A stretch of 64,000 nt of DNA from Legionellaceae bacterium (GCA_020831865.1 JAFIFT010000019.1:124001-188000); one strand, 5' to 3'; positions 42,483-51,093 are shown, counted from the first letter of the stretch. The notes: generated by a model from the sequence alone, not told the origin. A program made the numbers and translations.

Positions 42483-43895
42483 TTACCCCGCTTTGGCAGG
42501 CAGGAAAAATCGGGCCAAGTCCCTGGCTTGCTGCAAATTGACACCGGCATTCACCCAGTTTAACCTGACTTGCGCCGTTGTCTGTTCTCGCTGATTGACC
42601 AGGAAGAGCGTACTATCACCTTCATAGAATTTTTCAGACTCCCCGTGTTCCACTTCCATAGCCAGGCGCAGCTCTTTATCCAGTAACCCGGCCTGCTGCT
42701 GAAAGACTTTGATGGCAACCAGAAGATTGGCCAGTTCGTTGCTCAAATGTTCATAGGTAAATTTGATTTCAGCCTCTACCTGTTTGAGTTCGCTACTCGC
42801 GCTGATGAGCCTTCCCCTTGCTTCACGTTGAAACACGGGAAATTTGAAATTGACACCGATAATTGCTGCCTGATCATTTAATAAAGGATACCCACCGGAA
42901 CCGTATTGCTTAGTGGTGTAGGCCGTGGCATCAAGGTTGGGTAACAGCTCATTTTTAGCCAGGTTTTGTTTCAATTGGATGATGTGGGCGTAATTTTCCA
43001 ATCGGCGTAATGCCGGGTGCCGCTGCAGCTGCCCTGCAGTGCCTGCGAGCGCTTGCGGCGTTGACGGTTCTTGTGGAAACCTGGCTGGCAGCTGTTGTTC
43101 ATCAGGTCGTCTTGGCCTGCCCTTGTGGTCACGATAATACAGCGAGAGATGGATGCTCGCTTGTGCCAGTGCCAATTTTCCTTGATTGAGCAATTGCTCA
43201 CGCTGCACAATTAACTGTAAATTTTCCGCTATCGCCAGTCTGGGCAGATCACCCTGGGTCGCTTTTTGCTCAATGGCATTTTGTCGTTCTTGCGCCAGGG
43301 TTAAAAGATGCTTGAAAATTTGTAACTGCATCCCGGCTTCAACCCATTGCCAATACGCTTTTATGGCTTCTTGATAAATTTTAATTTTGGTAGCCGCAGC
43401 ATCCTGTTGCTTCATCTGGATTGCTTCCGCCCTGCTAAACAGTTCCGTTCGCTCCGTATCAATTTCCCTGTCCCGCAACAGGGGAATCGAAAGGCCGGCT
43501 CGATATTCCCCGCCAGAATTGGTTAAGTAATTCTGGTAATAAATCGGCCAGTCTCCCCTGCCAATGCGATAACCACCGAACAGTCTCAGACCATGGTATA
43601 AGGTGGGTACATTCAACAGAGTGTCCGTATAATTATTAATATAACCCCCTGCCGGCTGAGAGCGGGCATCGACATGCAAAGAGGGGTCAAACTTACCCAG
43701 GGCGTTGACATAATCCCCTTCCGCCCTGCTGATATCAAGACGGGCGATGACAATCTGCGGATAACTTTGATCCACCCGTTTCAGCAGCTCCTCAAGCAGC
43801 AAAGGTTTTCCTGAGCCGGCAACCCCGCGAAAGAGGAGCAGCATCAGTAGGCCATAAAACAGATATTGGCTTCTACCGCAATACGCTCCTCTCAT
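42483..43895 (-). CDS. TolC-family outer membrane efflux protein
   Basis: A 470-residue outer-membrane channel. After a signal peptide (LFYGLLMLLLFRGVAGS) the protein shows the two helical-hairpin halves of TolC proteins (LLEELLKRVDQSYPQIVIA, then AIEQKATQGDLPRLAIAENL), and it keeps the usual length. Its ATG overlaps the stop of the HlyD gene by four bases (ATGA), so it is the last gene of a coupled lysR-ABC-hlyD-tolC operon and should form the outer-membrane exit for that transporter. Confidence 0.87.
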   Translation of the reverse strand: MRGAYCGRSQYLFYGLLMLLLFRGVAGSGKPLLLEELLKRVDQSYPQIVIARLDISRAEGDYVNALGKFDPSLHVDARSQPAGGYINNYTDTLLNVPTLYHGLRLFGGYRIGRGDWPIYYQNYLTNSGGEYRAGLSIPLLRDREIDTERTELFSRAEAIQMKQQDAAATKIKIYQEAIKAYWQWVEAGMQLQIFKHLLTLAQERQNAIEQKATQGDLPRLAIAENLQLIVQREQLLNQGKLALAQASIHLSLYYRDHKGRPRRPDEQQLPARFPQEPSTPQALAGTAGQLQRHPALRRLENYAHIIQLKQNLAKNELLPNLDATAYTTKQYGSGGYPLLNDQAAIIGVNFKFPVFQREARGRLISASSELKQVEAEIKFTYEHLSNELANLLVAIKVFQQQAGLLDKELRLAMEVEHGESEKFYEGDSTLFLVNQREQTTAQVRLNWVNAGVNLQQARDLARFFLPAKAG

Positions 43896-44884
43896 GATGC
43901 CTGATTCTCGCGATCACTCTCTGGAGGAAAACCATTGTATTGACGCCACAACTCATACCACAATGGCACTCGACCCAGTTGCACCCAGCCCCGCACCCGG
44001 ACACCCTGTCGCAGGAACCTAGGCATAGGCCAGGGTTCATCAGGTACAATCACCACTCGAAAGAGTCCCTGTCCATTATCGGTCGGGTCAATGAAAGAAA
44101 CCCTCCCCCCAAAAGTTCCCACCGCAATTTCCGGCCAGCCGCGAAATTGAATCGCAGGCCATCCCTCAAATTGCAAGCGCGCTTTTTGTTGCAAACGCAC
44201 GAACGGAATATCATTGCCGTGAATCCACAGCTCGGCGGCACGGGACTCGGTTTCAGGAATGATTTGTGCCAGCACATCAGCCGGATGAACAAAAACGCTC
44301 TCCTGTCCGGCTAAACGCCGGAAAATAATGCCGGCAACGTGGGCAGTAATGACCTGGGTTTTTTGCCGGGCAATCCGCACATCAATATTAACCTTGTCTA
44401 TATTTGCCTGCGCCAGCTCATTTTGATATTTTGCGTATTCAATTTGCGCCAGTTCGTATTGTCGTTTCGAGTTAATTCCTTTTTCATACAACTTTTTTTG
44501 CCGCCTCACGTTGGCATCACCGGCAACAATCGCCTGTTTAGCGGCATCAATACGCAACAGCACCGCTTTTTTCTCCAGTTCAAGGCGCGACAATAGCTCA
44601 GGATCATTATCCGTAATGTCAACCAATGGATCTCCAGGTTTGACATGCATCCCCTCATCAACGTACCACTTTTTTATGCGCCCGCTGATCGGTGAGTGGA
44701 CATTGTGCAAGCGTTCTGTTGGTGAAAAGGCCAGTACTTTTCCATCCCCCAGCGCGAACTGCTGCCAGGGGATAAAACTGAAGAAGGCAATCATGACGAT
44801 ACATACCGCAAACATGATCTTGGCGATTTTCATCGGCTTGGGCAATTTGCTTATCATCGCATACGCATATAATTTCATGATCAC
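43892..44884 (-). CDS. HlyD-family membrane fusion protein
   Basis: A 330-residue periplasmic adaptor with one N-terminal membrane helix (about 18-40), a lipoyl-like domain (SPISGRIKKWYVDEGMHVKP), a coiled-coil hairpin (about 95-175, with LYEKGINSKRQYELAQIEYA) and a beta-barrel. It bridges an inner-membrane exporter to TolC. The frame begins with GTG at 44884, which overlaps the ABC stop (GTGA); an ATG at 44878 is an alternative start. Confidence 0.9.
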   Translation of the reverse strand: MIMKLYAYAMISKLPKPMKIAKIMFAVCIVMIAFFSFIPWQQFALGDGKVLAFSPTERLHNVHSPISGRIKKWYVDEGMHVKPGDPLVDITDNDPELLSRLELEKKAVLLRIDAAKQAIVAGDANVRRQKKLYEKGINSKRQYELAQIEYAKYQNELAQANIDKVNIDVRIARQKTQVITAHVAGIIFRRLAGQESVFVHPADVLAQIIPETESRAAELWIHGNDIPFVRLQQKARLQFEGWPAIQFRGWPEIAVGTFGGRVSFIDPTDNGQGLFRVVIVPDEPWPMPRFLRQGVRVRGWVQLGRVPLWYELWRQYNGFPPESDRENQAS

Positions 44885-46464
44885 AGCACCAGACGGTTAG
44901 GAATATAGTCATGAGTGAAATCCTGGCTCACGACCACGACGAACATCTTGTGATTTGCCAATAACCGGCCTATCAGCTCATGCACTTCATCACGATGCAG
45001 AATATCAAACACCCGGTCAATCACAACGAGTTCAGGCTCAAGCAAAATCGCCCGAATCAACATTAATTTTGTGATCTCGCTCACGGTAAAAGTCTCCTGC
45101 CATTCATAGACAATAGTATTGATGCCCTCTGGAAGCTGTACGATTTTATCCGCCAGGCCGTAATGTTTTAATTGCTCCATAACCGTTTTAATCGACTTAT
45201 TACGATGGTTGAGCACCAAATTATCGTAAATACTGCCGGAAAACCACTGGGGTTTGGCAATCAGCAAACTGACCCGGCGCAGCGAGATAAGATTTTTTTT
45301 GCTGCAGGGAATATCATTCACCCGTACGTCCAGGGAGCCCGGATCACGAAACCCCAACAGTTGATCAATAAAAATACGGCATTGATCTGATTGTTCTGAA
45401 AGAACCAGCAGGGGGCTATCCACACGTATCGATGCCTTGTGCTGGTTGCCGGCTGTCAACTGGATGCTTTGCAGGGGGGTGATTAAGGTTTCGGATTCGT
45501 CTTCTTTCACGAGTTCAAGTGACAGATTGAGTACCGCATCTATTTTTTTTTCTGCAGCCACGAGGTCATAATAGTCCTCCAGTAATACCCCAAATCGTTT
45601 AAACGAGTATATCAGGGCACCAAGGACGATTTCCGCCGCAACCAGCTGTCCCAGACTGAGTTGATTATTAATCACCAGATACCCCCCCAATCCCAACAGC
45701 AGGCTACTGGCCAGGGCAGATAAGGTGTAAAACCCAATTTGATGTTTAATCAATTGCCGAAAATGGACATTCCTCACTTTAAGGAAGGCGACCAGTTTCT
45801 TGTCCGTTTGCTGGGTTACATAGCGATGATACCAGTTAAAACGGAACAAATAGCGGTTAATCAAGATCTCCTCTAACCAGGCGCCAATTGCGTGCTTTTC
45901 TGAACATTCTTTTTTTGCGCTTTCCCGGGCTTTGTTGAAGGGAATCCAAATAATCAGCAACACACTGACCACGATAAAAATATCAAAGAGGAGGAACAAC
46001 GGATGATACAGCAGAATTAAGATCAGTCCGAAGCTTACCTGCAACCCCAGGTTAATGCCATACAGCAAGAGGCTGGCCAGTGATTTTTTGATAGTCACGA
46101 CCTCAAAAAAACGGTTGACCAGTTCCGGACCGTGGTGTACTGAAAAATTATCCAGCGACAAATGCGTAAAATGTCTGGTGAGATTTAAGCTGATTTTCAC
46201 CATTAATTTTTGCTGAATCACCTCAACAATCACGATTTGCCAAATATTAAGGGCCCCCAGGGCCAACATGAGAATTAATACGATGAGACTTAAGGTAATA
46301 ACCGGCTGTAACATTTTGCCAAAGGCGATGAGATTGACCAGAGTCTGTGCGGCAATGGGAATAGACAAAGACAGCAAACTGATGATCACACTAATCATCG
46401 CAATTGAGGAAAGGGTGGGACGATCGAGAACTTCAACAATCGAATTGACTTTTTTGACACTCAT
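44881..46464 (-). CDS. ABC exporter-like protein with degenerate ATPase domain
   Basis: A 527-residue protein of type I exporter layout: an N-terminal transmembrane domain with about six helices (1-310) and a C-terminal nucleotide-binding-like domain. Its fold can be followed: the Q-loop region is AKPQWFSGSIYDNLVL, and the D-loop region is IDRVFDILHRDEV. But the Walker A position (near 355) reads LSEQSDQCRIF without any GxxGxGKS residues, the signature (near 460) is FTVSEITKLM, the Walker B glutamate is Arg (VVIDRVF, near 480) and the H-loop His is Gln (VVVSQDF, near 511). It should not hydrolyse ATP by the normal mechanism. It is intact, with no frameshift, and tightly coupled to hlyD and tolC genes. 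Confidence 0.85.
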   Translation of the reverse strand: MSVKKVNSIVEVLDRPTLSSIAMISVIISLLSLSIPIAAQTLVNLIAFGKMLQPVITLSLIVLILMLALGALNIWQIVIVEVIQQKLMVKISLNLTRHFTHLSLDNFSVHHGPELVNRFFEVVTIKKSLASLLLYGINLGLQVSFGLILILLYHPLFLLFDIFIVVSVLLIIWIPFNKARESAKKECSEKHAIGAWLEEILINRYLFRFNWYHRYVTQQTDKKLVAFLKVRNVHFRQLIKHQIGFYTLSALASSLLLGLGGYLVINNQLSLGQLVAAEIVLGALIYSFKRFGVLLEDYYDLVAAEKKIDAVLNLSLELVKEDESETLITPLQSIQLTAGNQHKASIRVDSPLLVLSEQSDQCRIFIDQLLGFRDPGSLDVRVNDIPCSKKNLISLRRVSLLIAKPQWFSGSIYDNLVLNHRNKSIKTVMEQLKHYGLADKIVQLPEGINTIVYEWQETFTVSEITKLMLIRAILLEPELVVIDRVFDILHRDEVHELIGRLLANHKMFVVVVSQDFTHDYIPNRLVL

Positions 46465-46505
46465 AATTCATACGTCCTTGGCAGATTTGCTAATGGTTTT
46501 AGCCA

Positions 46506-47357
46506 TCAATGTTTGAGTTTTTGCAATATGAAATGTTCAAGGGATTCCACTGCGTAACCCGCTTTTTTGTTTTTGAGCAATGCCACATGTATATTATCCA
46601 AAACTGGTAAGCAGTCCTCATCAAGCACGTCCAAGTACTCCGGGATCAGACGGCGTTGAATCGCGGTAATGCCCAGACCGGCGCGCACCGCTGCCATTTT
46701 GCCCATGTAACTACTGCTGCTGTATGCGAGACGCCAACCCATACCAGCCTTATCAAGAGCCGCAACCACCATGGCATGATAGCGGCAAGGGCTGGGAGAC
46801 AGTACCAGAGGGATCTGGCTTTGTCGGTCCATCATCGGCAAAAGTTCTTTTTTTCCAATCCATACCACCGGCTCGGTGCACACCCGGACAGATTCCGTGT
46901 CAAGCTGATATTGAGTCATTTTTGTCAGGATCAAATCAAAATCCCCTGCCGTAAAGCGTTCTGTCAAATTCTGCGTCAGGTCACATTCCACCTTCAGCAA
47001 GACCCGTGGATGGCGTCGGGAAAATTCAACCAGCACCTCTGACAAAAGCATACTGGCAAAGTCCTCGGGCACGCCAAAACGAATGTCACCTTGCAAAGCG
47101 GGGGCTTTAAAGCGGTCAAGCGACTCCCGGTGCAAGGCATACATTCGTTTGGCATAGCCCAAAAAAATCTCACCATCAGGCGTCAGCGAAAGCTCGCGCC
47201 CCCGATTGATTAATGGTGTTTCAATCAGGTTTTCCAGCTTGGCAATTTGTTGGCTTATAGCCGACTGGCTCCGTCCAACCCGTTGCGCCGCTTTGGTAAA
47301 GCTTTGACTTTCAGCCACTGCCAGAAAACACTGCAAGGTGATCGTATCAATAGACAT
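46506..47357 (-). CDS. LysR-family transcriptional regulator
   Basis: A 283-residue regulator with the N-terminal winged helix-turn-helix (FTKAAQRVGRSQSAISQQIA, about 20-39) and a C-terminal effector-binding domain. It is the first gene upstream of the ABC-hlyD-tolC genes on the same strand, 41 bases before the ABC start, so it may be cotranscribed and control the export operon. The inducing molecule is unknown. Confidence 0.9.
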   Translation of the reverse strand: MSIDTITLQCFLAVAESQSFTKAAQRVGRSQSAISQQIAKLENLIETPLINRGRELSLTPDGEIFLGYAKRMYALHRESLDRFKAPALQGDIRFGVPEDFASMLLSEVLVEFSRRHPRVLLKVECDLTQNLTERFTAGDFDLILTKMTQYQLDTESVRVCTEPVVWIGKKELLPMMDRQSQIPLVLSPSPCRYHAMVVAALDKAGMGWRLAYSSSSYMGKMAAVRAGLGITAIQRRLIPEYLDVLDEDCLPVLDNIHVALLKNKKAGYAVESLEHFILQKLKH

Positions 47358-47688
47358 AAGTTTTTCTAATATCAGAAGCGGTGATCTTTAATTTTACTTA
47401 TATTAGCATGGCAAATATCTTCCCGGCAATCATTCACCGAGCCTCCTTCTGCTGCTTACGGCTGCATCTCCTCTCTATCCTCCACTAGGGATTGTGGTGA
47501 TAAAAAATCTGGAATATGCCAGTAATGTCAGAAGCTTAGAGACAATGCAAGTCGGTTGGTCTTGGCGGCGGACTCCCGCCACCGCCTGTGTACAGGGCTT
47601 AACCTCAGAAGAAATGAGTGAGAACAGCTCGAGCGGCCTGCCAAAGCATCCGAGAGCTCCAAAGGAAGAGGAACGTTGCTTCTTTACT
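47358..47688. other. Intergenic region upstream of lysR
   Basis: A 331-base stretch between two minus-strand genes. It should hold the promoter of the lysR export operon, but no clear -10/-35 pair or operator was recognised. A GC-rich palindromic patch (GGCGG...CCGCC) lies near 47565-47585. I see no supported gene in it. Confidence 0.3.
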
Positions 47689-48225
47689 TTAGAAGCGAAC
47701 TGGTGAAGCTGGCATGCTTTCTGATCTTTCTGATCCATTATGCACTGGGGTGTGGAATCCCAAAGATAAACCCGGCGAAGAACGCCTACTGGATACTTGT
47801 GAAGAAGAACTCTTGTCCGGGGTGAGGAATCCCAAAGATAAACCCGGTGAGGCATGCCTGCTCGATGCCTGTGAAGAAGGATCCTTGACTGGGGTGCAGA
47901 ACCCCAAATATAAGTCCGGCGAAGAAGGTGGGCTGGATGCCAGTGGACAAGGAAATCTTTCTGGGCTTTTCTCTCCCAAAGCAAGACCATTCTGGCCGGC
48001 TGGATTTTCGATGGATACTGGCGGCTCCCCATTTATCGGTGCTTCTAGAGTCTGACTTATGAAAACAGTCGATGAGCCCTGACCATACGGAGCCCCCTGG
48101 GAACCATCCACCACATCCTCAGGGAAGGCTGTAGTCCAACCGCCCAAAATAGGCTCTGCCTCAGGTGGGCGTGATGTGGATGCAAAACAACAAAACATTC
48201 GTTTCAGCAAGTCTAAAAGAGTCAT
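47689..48225 (-). CDS. Unknown protein with 24-residue Ser/Pro repeats (effector candidate)
   Basis: A 178-residue protein with no recognised family. It starts MTLLDLLKRMFCCFAS, an amphipathic segment with paired Cys that could associate with membranes or be lipidated in a host. The middle is Pro/Gly-rich and disordered. Residues 102-173 consist of three 24-residue repeats of the type SPGLSLGFxTP followed by a Ser-rich linker (SPDLYLGFCTP, SPGLSLGFLTP, SPGLSLGFHTP), and a fourth copy begins at Ser174. The SP and TP dipeptides resemble proline-directed kinase sites. AGGTAG lies before the ATG. Other frames are open in this interval, but only this one has a ribosome-binding site and clean protein repeats. 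Confidence 0.65.
   Translation of the reverse strand: MTLLDLLKRMFCCFASTSRPPEAEPILGGWTTAFPEDVVDGSQGAPYGQGSSTVFISQTLEAPINGEPPVSIENPAGQNGLALGEKSPERFPCPLASSPPSSPDLYLGFCTPVKDPSSQASSRHASPGLSLGFLTPDKSSSSQVSSRRSSPGLSLGFHTPVHNGSERSESMPASPVRF
47707..47922 (-). repeat. Three tandem 72-bp repeats inside the 178-residue protein gene
   Basis: Units 47851-47922, 47779-47850 and 47707-47778 each encode 24 residues. The shared plus-strand core (AATCCCAAAGATAAACCCGG and variants) recurs exactly every 72 bases. The copies differ by several substitutions, so the array is not brand-new. Confidence 0.8.
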
Positions 48226-48259
48226 GGTATCTACCTGGTGGTTAAATTAAAACGGCACA

Positions 48260-49396
48260 CTACGATTGCAGAATGCTTTTATTTATTTCCTCATGAAGGT
48301 CTGCAACCATTTGTTGACTTTTGGTTTGGTTAAAAAATCCGTGTCCTCGCACTAAAAGCGATAAACCAACGGCCAGGGTCCCAATGACAGTTAACGCCAA
48401 GGCAATATTTGCCACCATCACTTTCCAATACTGACGATGAGAGGCCATGAGCTCATCTTTAGAATGCAGGGTTTTTATAAACTCAGCCTGAAACTGCGCG
48501 TGCGCCACACTATCAGAATCCAAACCCAACACATAATGCTGTTTTAAATCCTTCAGTAATTGCTTAGCCAGCAACTGCACAGCAGCAGATTTTTCCGGTG
48601 CCTCCGATTGCAATTGGCACCCGTAATGATGCATGTGGTTAAGTTGCGCTATCAATTTTATCAATTTGGAAGGAGCCTGCCATTCGTCACAGTCATTGTA
48701 TTCGTTTGAGGCTACTGGTTCACTTGGAGGCGCAGAATGCATATTATGGCTATTTTGCGCAGACTCATTAGAATCATGTTGATTCTTACCCGCGCTAGCA
48801 GATAATACGGGCGCGCTAGCAGATAATACGGGGGAAACTTGAGAAATCCTACCAACCTCACCGCTCCATTCGCTGAGATCCGCTTGGGGCAAGGCGTCTT
48901 TAAAAGCAATCGCAGCCTGATTAATAAATGCCTGCCATTTCTCCAAGTGTTGGGGATCGGCATGCTCATCATCACTCACAGGCCAACCCTTGGTCTTAAA
49001 ATTCAAGACATACCCCTGGTATTCAGTGGGTAATTGATGTCTATTCGGTTTTGTGCTGAACAAAGCCTTCAGTAAGAGAAAAAACATCACGATTCGTCTG
49101 TCCAGGGTAGCCAGATTTGGCGTGCGGTCTACACCCATCTCAATAAAGGGAAAATGCGCAGTCTGATGTTGGCTATCAAGGGCTTGCACGTCCGTCAAAT
49201 ACTTGGTAAAGGCTGCTCCTATGTTCTCAATGGCCAGGTGCTCCGGTGATTTTCTTGCTACCCTTTTTTTGCCATTTCCGACTACGTTTTTAACATACTT
49301 AAAGGTATCCAGAGCGGGATCGAATCCCACTTTTTTTTCTTTTTTTTCTGTTGTGCGTGGCATAGTTAAGCTTAGTAGTGATTTTAAAGCAGGCAT
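48260..49396 (-). CDS. Unknown protein with C-terminal membrane anchor (effector candidate)
   Basis: A 378-residue protein with no recognised domain. Residues 1-190 are basic then mixed helical (KKVGFDPALDTFKYVKNVV). Residues about 190-240 are Ser/Ala/Asn-rich and include a directly repeated PVLSASA. A helical region follows, then one hydrophobic segment (MVANIALALTVIGTLAVGLSLL, about 325-347) and a soluble tail FFNQTKSQQMVADLHEEINK. A C-terminal helix with a tail of this kind recurs in many Legionella proteins of unknown function, as I recall. Together with the 178-residue gene downstream, 34 bases away, it forms a small accessory unit. A possible second start is the ATG at residue 12. Confidence 0.75.
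   Translation of the reverse strand: MPALKSLLSLTMPRTTEKKEKKVGFDPALDTFKYVKNVVGNGKKRVARKSPEHLAIENIGAAFTKYLTDVQALDSQHQTAHFPFIEMGVDRTPNLATLDRRIVMFFLLLKALFSTKPNRHQLPTEYQGYVLNFKTKGWPVSDDEHADPQHLEKWQAFINQAAIAFKDALPQADLSEWSGEVGRISQVSPVLSASAPVLSASAGKNQHDSNESAQNSHNMHSAPPSEPVASNEYNDCDEWQAPSKLIKLIAQLNHMHHYGCQLQSEAPEKSAAVQLLAKQLLKDLKQHYVLGLDSDSVAHAQFQAEFIKTLHSKDELMASHRQYWKVMVANIALALTVIGTLAVGLSLLVRGHGFFNQTKSQQMVADLHEEINKSILQS
48791..48832. repeat. Perfect tandem duplication of 21 bp
   Basis: Two identical copies of CGCGCTAGCAGATAATACGGG (split here as CGCGCTAGCAG and ATAATACGGG) at 48791-48811 and 48812-48832. They encode the doubled PVLSASA heptapeptide in the anchor protein. Their identity suggests a recent slippage event and a length-variable site. 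Confidence 0.85.
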
Positions 49397-49634
49397 TCTA
49401 TTGTATATCCTACTGAATTAAAAGCACTAAGTTAAAAAAAAAGTCATCGCAGCACAGCTGCATTCTCCGACAAATAGAGCAGACCCCGGCTTTTCATCTG
49501 TCAACTACGCTCGTGAAGCTGCGCCTGTCGTTGGTATGGTAAGCCTTGGCACTCCAAGAAATATCTTACAAAAGATGACGCCAATGCAACCTTTCAAAAT
49601 CGTCTGATTTTGGTATCATAAAGTTACGAGCAGC

Positions 49635-49689
49635 AATTGAGAATCTCACCAGGGATGGTGAGACGCAGCACGGATAGCGGTTCTCAATT
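49635..49689. repeat. Nested inverted repeats
   Basis: An outer pair AATTGAGAA (49635-49643) and TTCTCAATT (49681-49689) encloses an inner hairpin TCTCACC (49644-49650), six bases, GGTGAGA (49657-49663). Both pairs are perfect. The structure may be a small mobile or terminator-like element. Confidence 0.55.
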
Positions 49690-49947
49690 CTGCTTCGACC
49701 AATGCCTTGCCCACAAATCCACCTGATAATACCCTCTTGGCGCTACGGTGCCCCTGCGGAAAATGCGCTCACGCTCCGCCCTCCACGTGGCTGACATGAC
49801 ATGTAGAGCCACTGCAACGATTCCAGCACCAAGCCGATTGCCATCGGTACTGACTGGCCTTTCCACGGTAAGCAATGGAGCCACGCTCGCGTAACAGTTG
49901 ATGGACAGGACTGGCAGGGCTGCCAAAAAAGAAAAAAGCTTGAACAA
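49684..49947 (-). CDS. Doubtful 87-residue exported protein or gene remnant
   Basis: A frame starting with TTG at 49947 without a ribosome-binding site. The start encodes a signal-peptide-like segment (FKLFSFLAALPVLSINCYA), followed by a basic mature part ending VDLWARHWSKQN. The stop lies inside the nested inverted repeat. It sits between two palindromes in a gene-poor stretch. It may be a decayed exported protein or part of a repeat element. Confidence 0.3.
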   Translation of the reverse strand: MFKLFSFLAALPVLSINCYASVAPLLTVERPVSTDGNRLGAGIVAVALHVMSATWRAERERIFRRGTVAPRGYYQVDLWARHWSKQN

Positions 49948-49961
49948 TGGTGTGGGGCGTT

Positions 49962-49999
49962 TTTTACTGATAATCAGGTGTTCCTGATTATCAGTAAAA
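49962..49999. terminator. 17-bp perfect hairpin downstream of rpsI
   Basis: TTTTACTGATAATCAGG (49962-49978), loop TGTT, then CCTGATTATCAGTAAAA (49983-49999). It begins 21 bases after the rpsI stop and may end the rplM-rpsI transcript, but the base of the stem is A/T with no long T-run on the minus strand. The perfect 17-base stem is longer than most terminators. Confidence 0.5.
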
Positions 50000-50019
50000 T
50001 AAACGTATTGGGATGACTA

Positions 50020-50451
50020 TTAACGCTTGGAGTACTGGGTAGCACGCCGAGCACCGCGTAAGCCCACTTTTTTCCGCTCTACGCGACGCGAGTCACGTGT
50101 CAGTAAGCCACGTGCACGCAGCTTACGGCGAAAAGACTGAGGATTAGGCTCAGCATCCGCCGCCAGGCCGCTTTCATCATATTCCACCAGCGCTTTCGCG
50201 ATACCTAAACGTACCGCACCGGCCTGACCAGAAATACCACCGCCTTCGACGGTAACATAGATGTCAAACTTATCCAGCATATCGCAGGTTTCCAGGGGCT
50301 GGCGCACGATCATACAGGCGGTAGGACGCGGAAAATACTCCGCCAATTCACGCTTGTTGACCTTAATTTCGCCTTTGCCAGGTCGCAGAAACACACGCGC
50401 GACAGAGCTTTTACGACGACCGGTGCCATAATATTGCTGTGTTGCAGCCAT
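50020..50451 (-). CDS. rpsI: Ribosomal protein S9
   Basis: Ribosomal protein S9 of the small subunit. The N-terminal [19 protein letters not shown] and the C-terminal tail RRATQYSKR are the family hallmarks; the terminal Arg reaches the P-site tRNA. At 143 residues it is about 13 longer than the 130 of E. coli, and the extra length is an insertion (about 95-107, [13 protein letters not shown]) after the EYDES motif. It follows rplM by five bases, the usual pair. Confidence 0.97.
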   Translation of the reverse strand: MAATQQYYGTGRRKSSVARVFLRPGKGEIKVNKRELAEYFPRPTACMIVRQPLETCDMLDKFDIYVTVEGGGISGQAGAVRLGIAKALVEYDESGLAADAEPNPQSFRRKLRARGLLTRDSRRVERKKVGLRGARRATQYSKR

Positions 50452-50456
50452 AATTA

Positions 50457-50891
50457 TTAATCCTCAATCTCTAGTTTTCGGGGTTGCTGCGCAGTGTGTG
50501 GATGTTCGCTTCCAGCATACACTTTCAGCTTGCTATACATTGCACGGCCAAGTGGATTTTTGGGAAGCATCCCTTTCACCGCCAGCTCCATAATTTTAAC
50601 GGGGTTTCGTTCCTGCAGCTTTGCAAAGGAAGCTGACTTAATACCGCCAGGATAGCCGGTATGATGATAATACATTTTATCGTCAGTTTTCTTACCCGTA
50701 ACACGAATTTTCTCCACGTTGGTAATCACCACGTAGTCACCGGTATCAACGTGCGGTGTGTATTCTGCTTTATGCTTACCACGTAAAATGCTGGCAACTT
50801 TCGTTGCCAATCGGCCAAGGACAACGCCATCAGCATCGAACTCGAACCACTCACGCTTTACTTCATGTGGCTTAGCGCTATATGTTTTCAT
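50457..50891 (-). CDS. rplM: Ribosomal protein L13
   Basis: Ribosomal protein L13 of the large subunit, 144 residues (E. coli 142). Typical segments are [39 protein letters not shown] [14 protein letters not shown] and [20 protein letters not shown]. First gene of the rplM-rpsI operon. Confidence 0.98.
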   Translation of the reverse strand: MKTYSAKPHEVKREWFEFDADGVVLGRLATKVASILRGKHKAEYTPHVDTGDYVVITNVEKIRVTGKKTDDKMYYHHTGYPGGIKSASFAKLQERNPVKIMELAVKGMLPKNPLGRAMYSKLKVYAGSEHPHTAQQPRKLEIED

Positions 50892-51012
50892 TGATTTAAC
50901 TCCATACCGCCAATAAGGTAAATATTCAGTCTTGGACGGGCGATTTTACCCAAAACTGACGAAAGGTACAAGCAAATGCGGTCAAATAAGACACTTTTTT
51001 TAATATTCAGCA

Positions 51013-51039
51013 AAAGCCGCTGCCCGGCCCTGCGGCTTT
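51013..51039 (-). terminator. Candidate terminator after the 2Fe-2S protein gene
   Basis: AAAGCCGC (51013-51020) pairs with GCGGCTTT (51032-51039) with an 11-base loop; on the minus strand it ends in a short T-stretch. It lies 55 bases after the stop of the ferredoxin-like gene. Confidence 0.4.
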
Positions 51040-51093
51040 GTGCCCAGGGCGGTATACCATCTCGCTACTGTCGATAGCGCCGCAGCGCCTCAT

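Noticed and set aside
47707..47922. CRISPR array
   Set aside because: The repeats are contiguous 72-base coding units without spacers of constant size.
47475..48055. Alternative long frames on both strands over the repeat protein gene
   Set aside because: The 72-base repeat keeps every frame open. Only the frame starting at 48225 has a ribosome-binding site and a sensible N-terminus.
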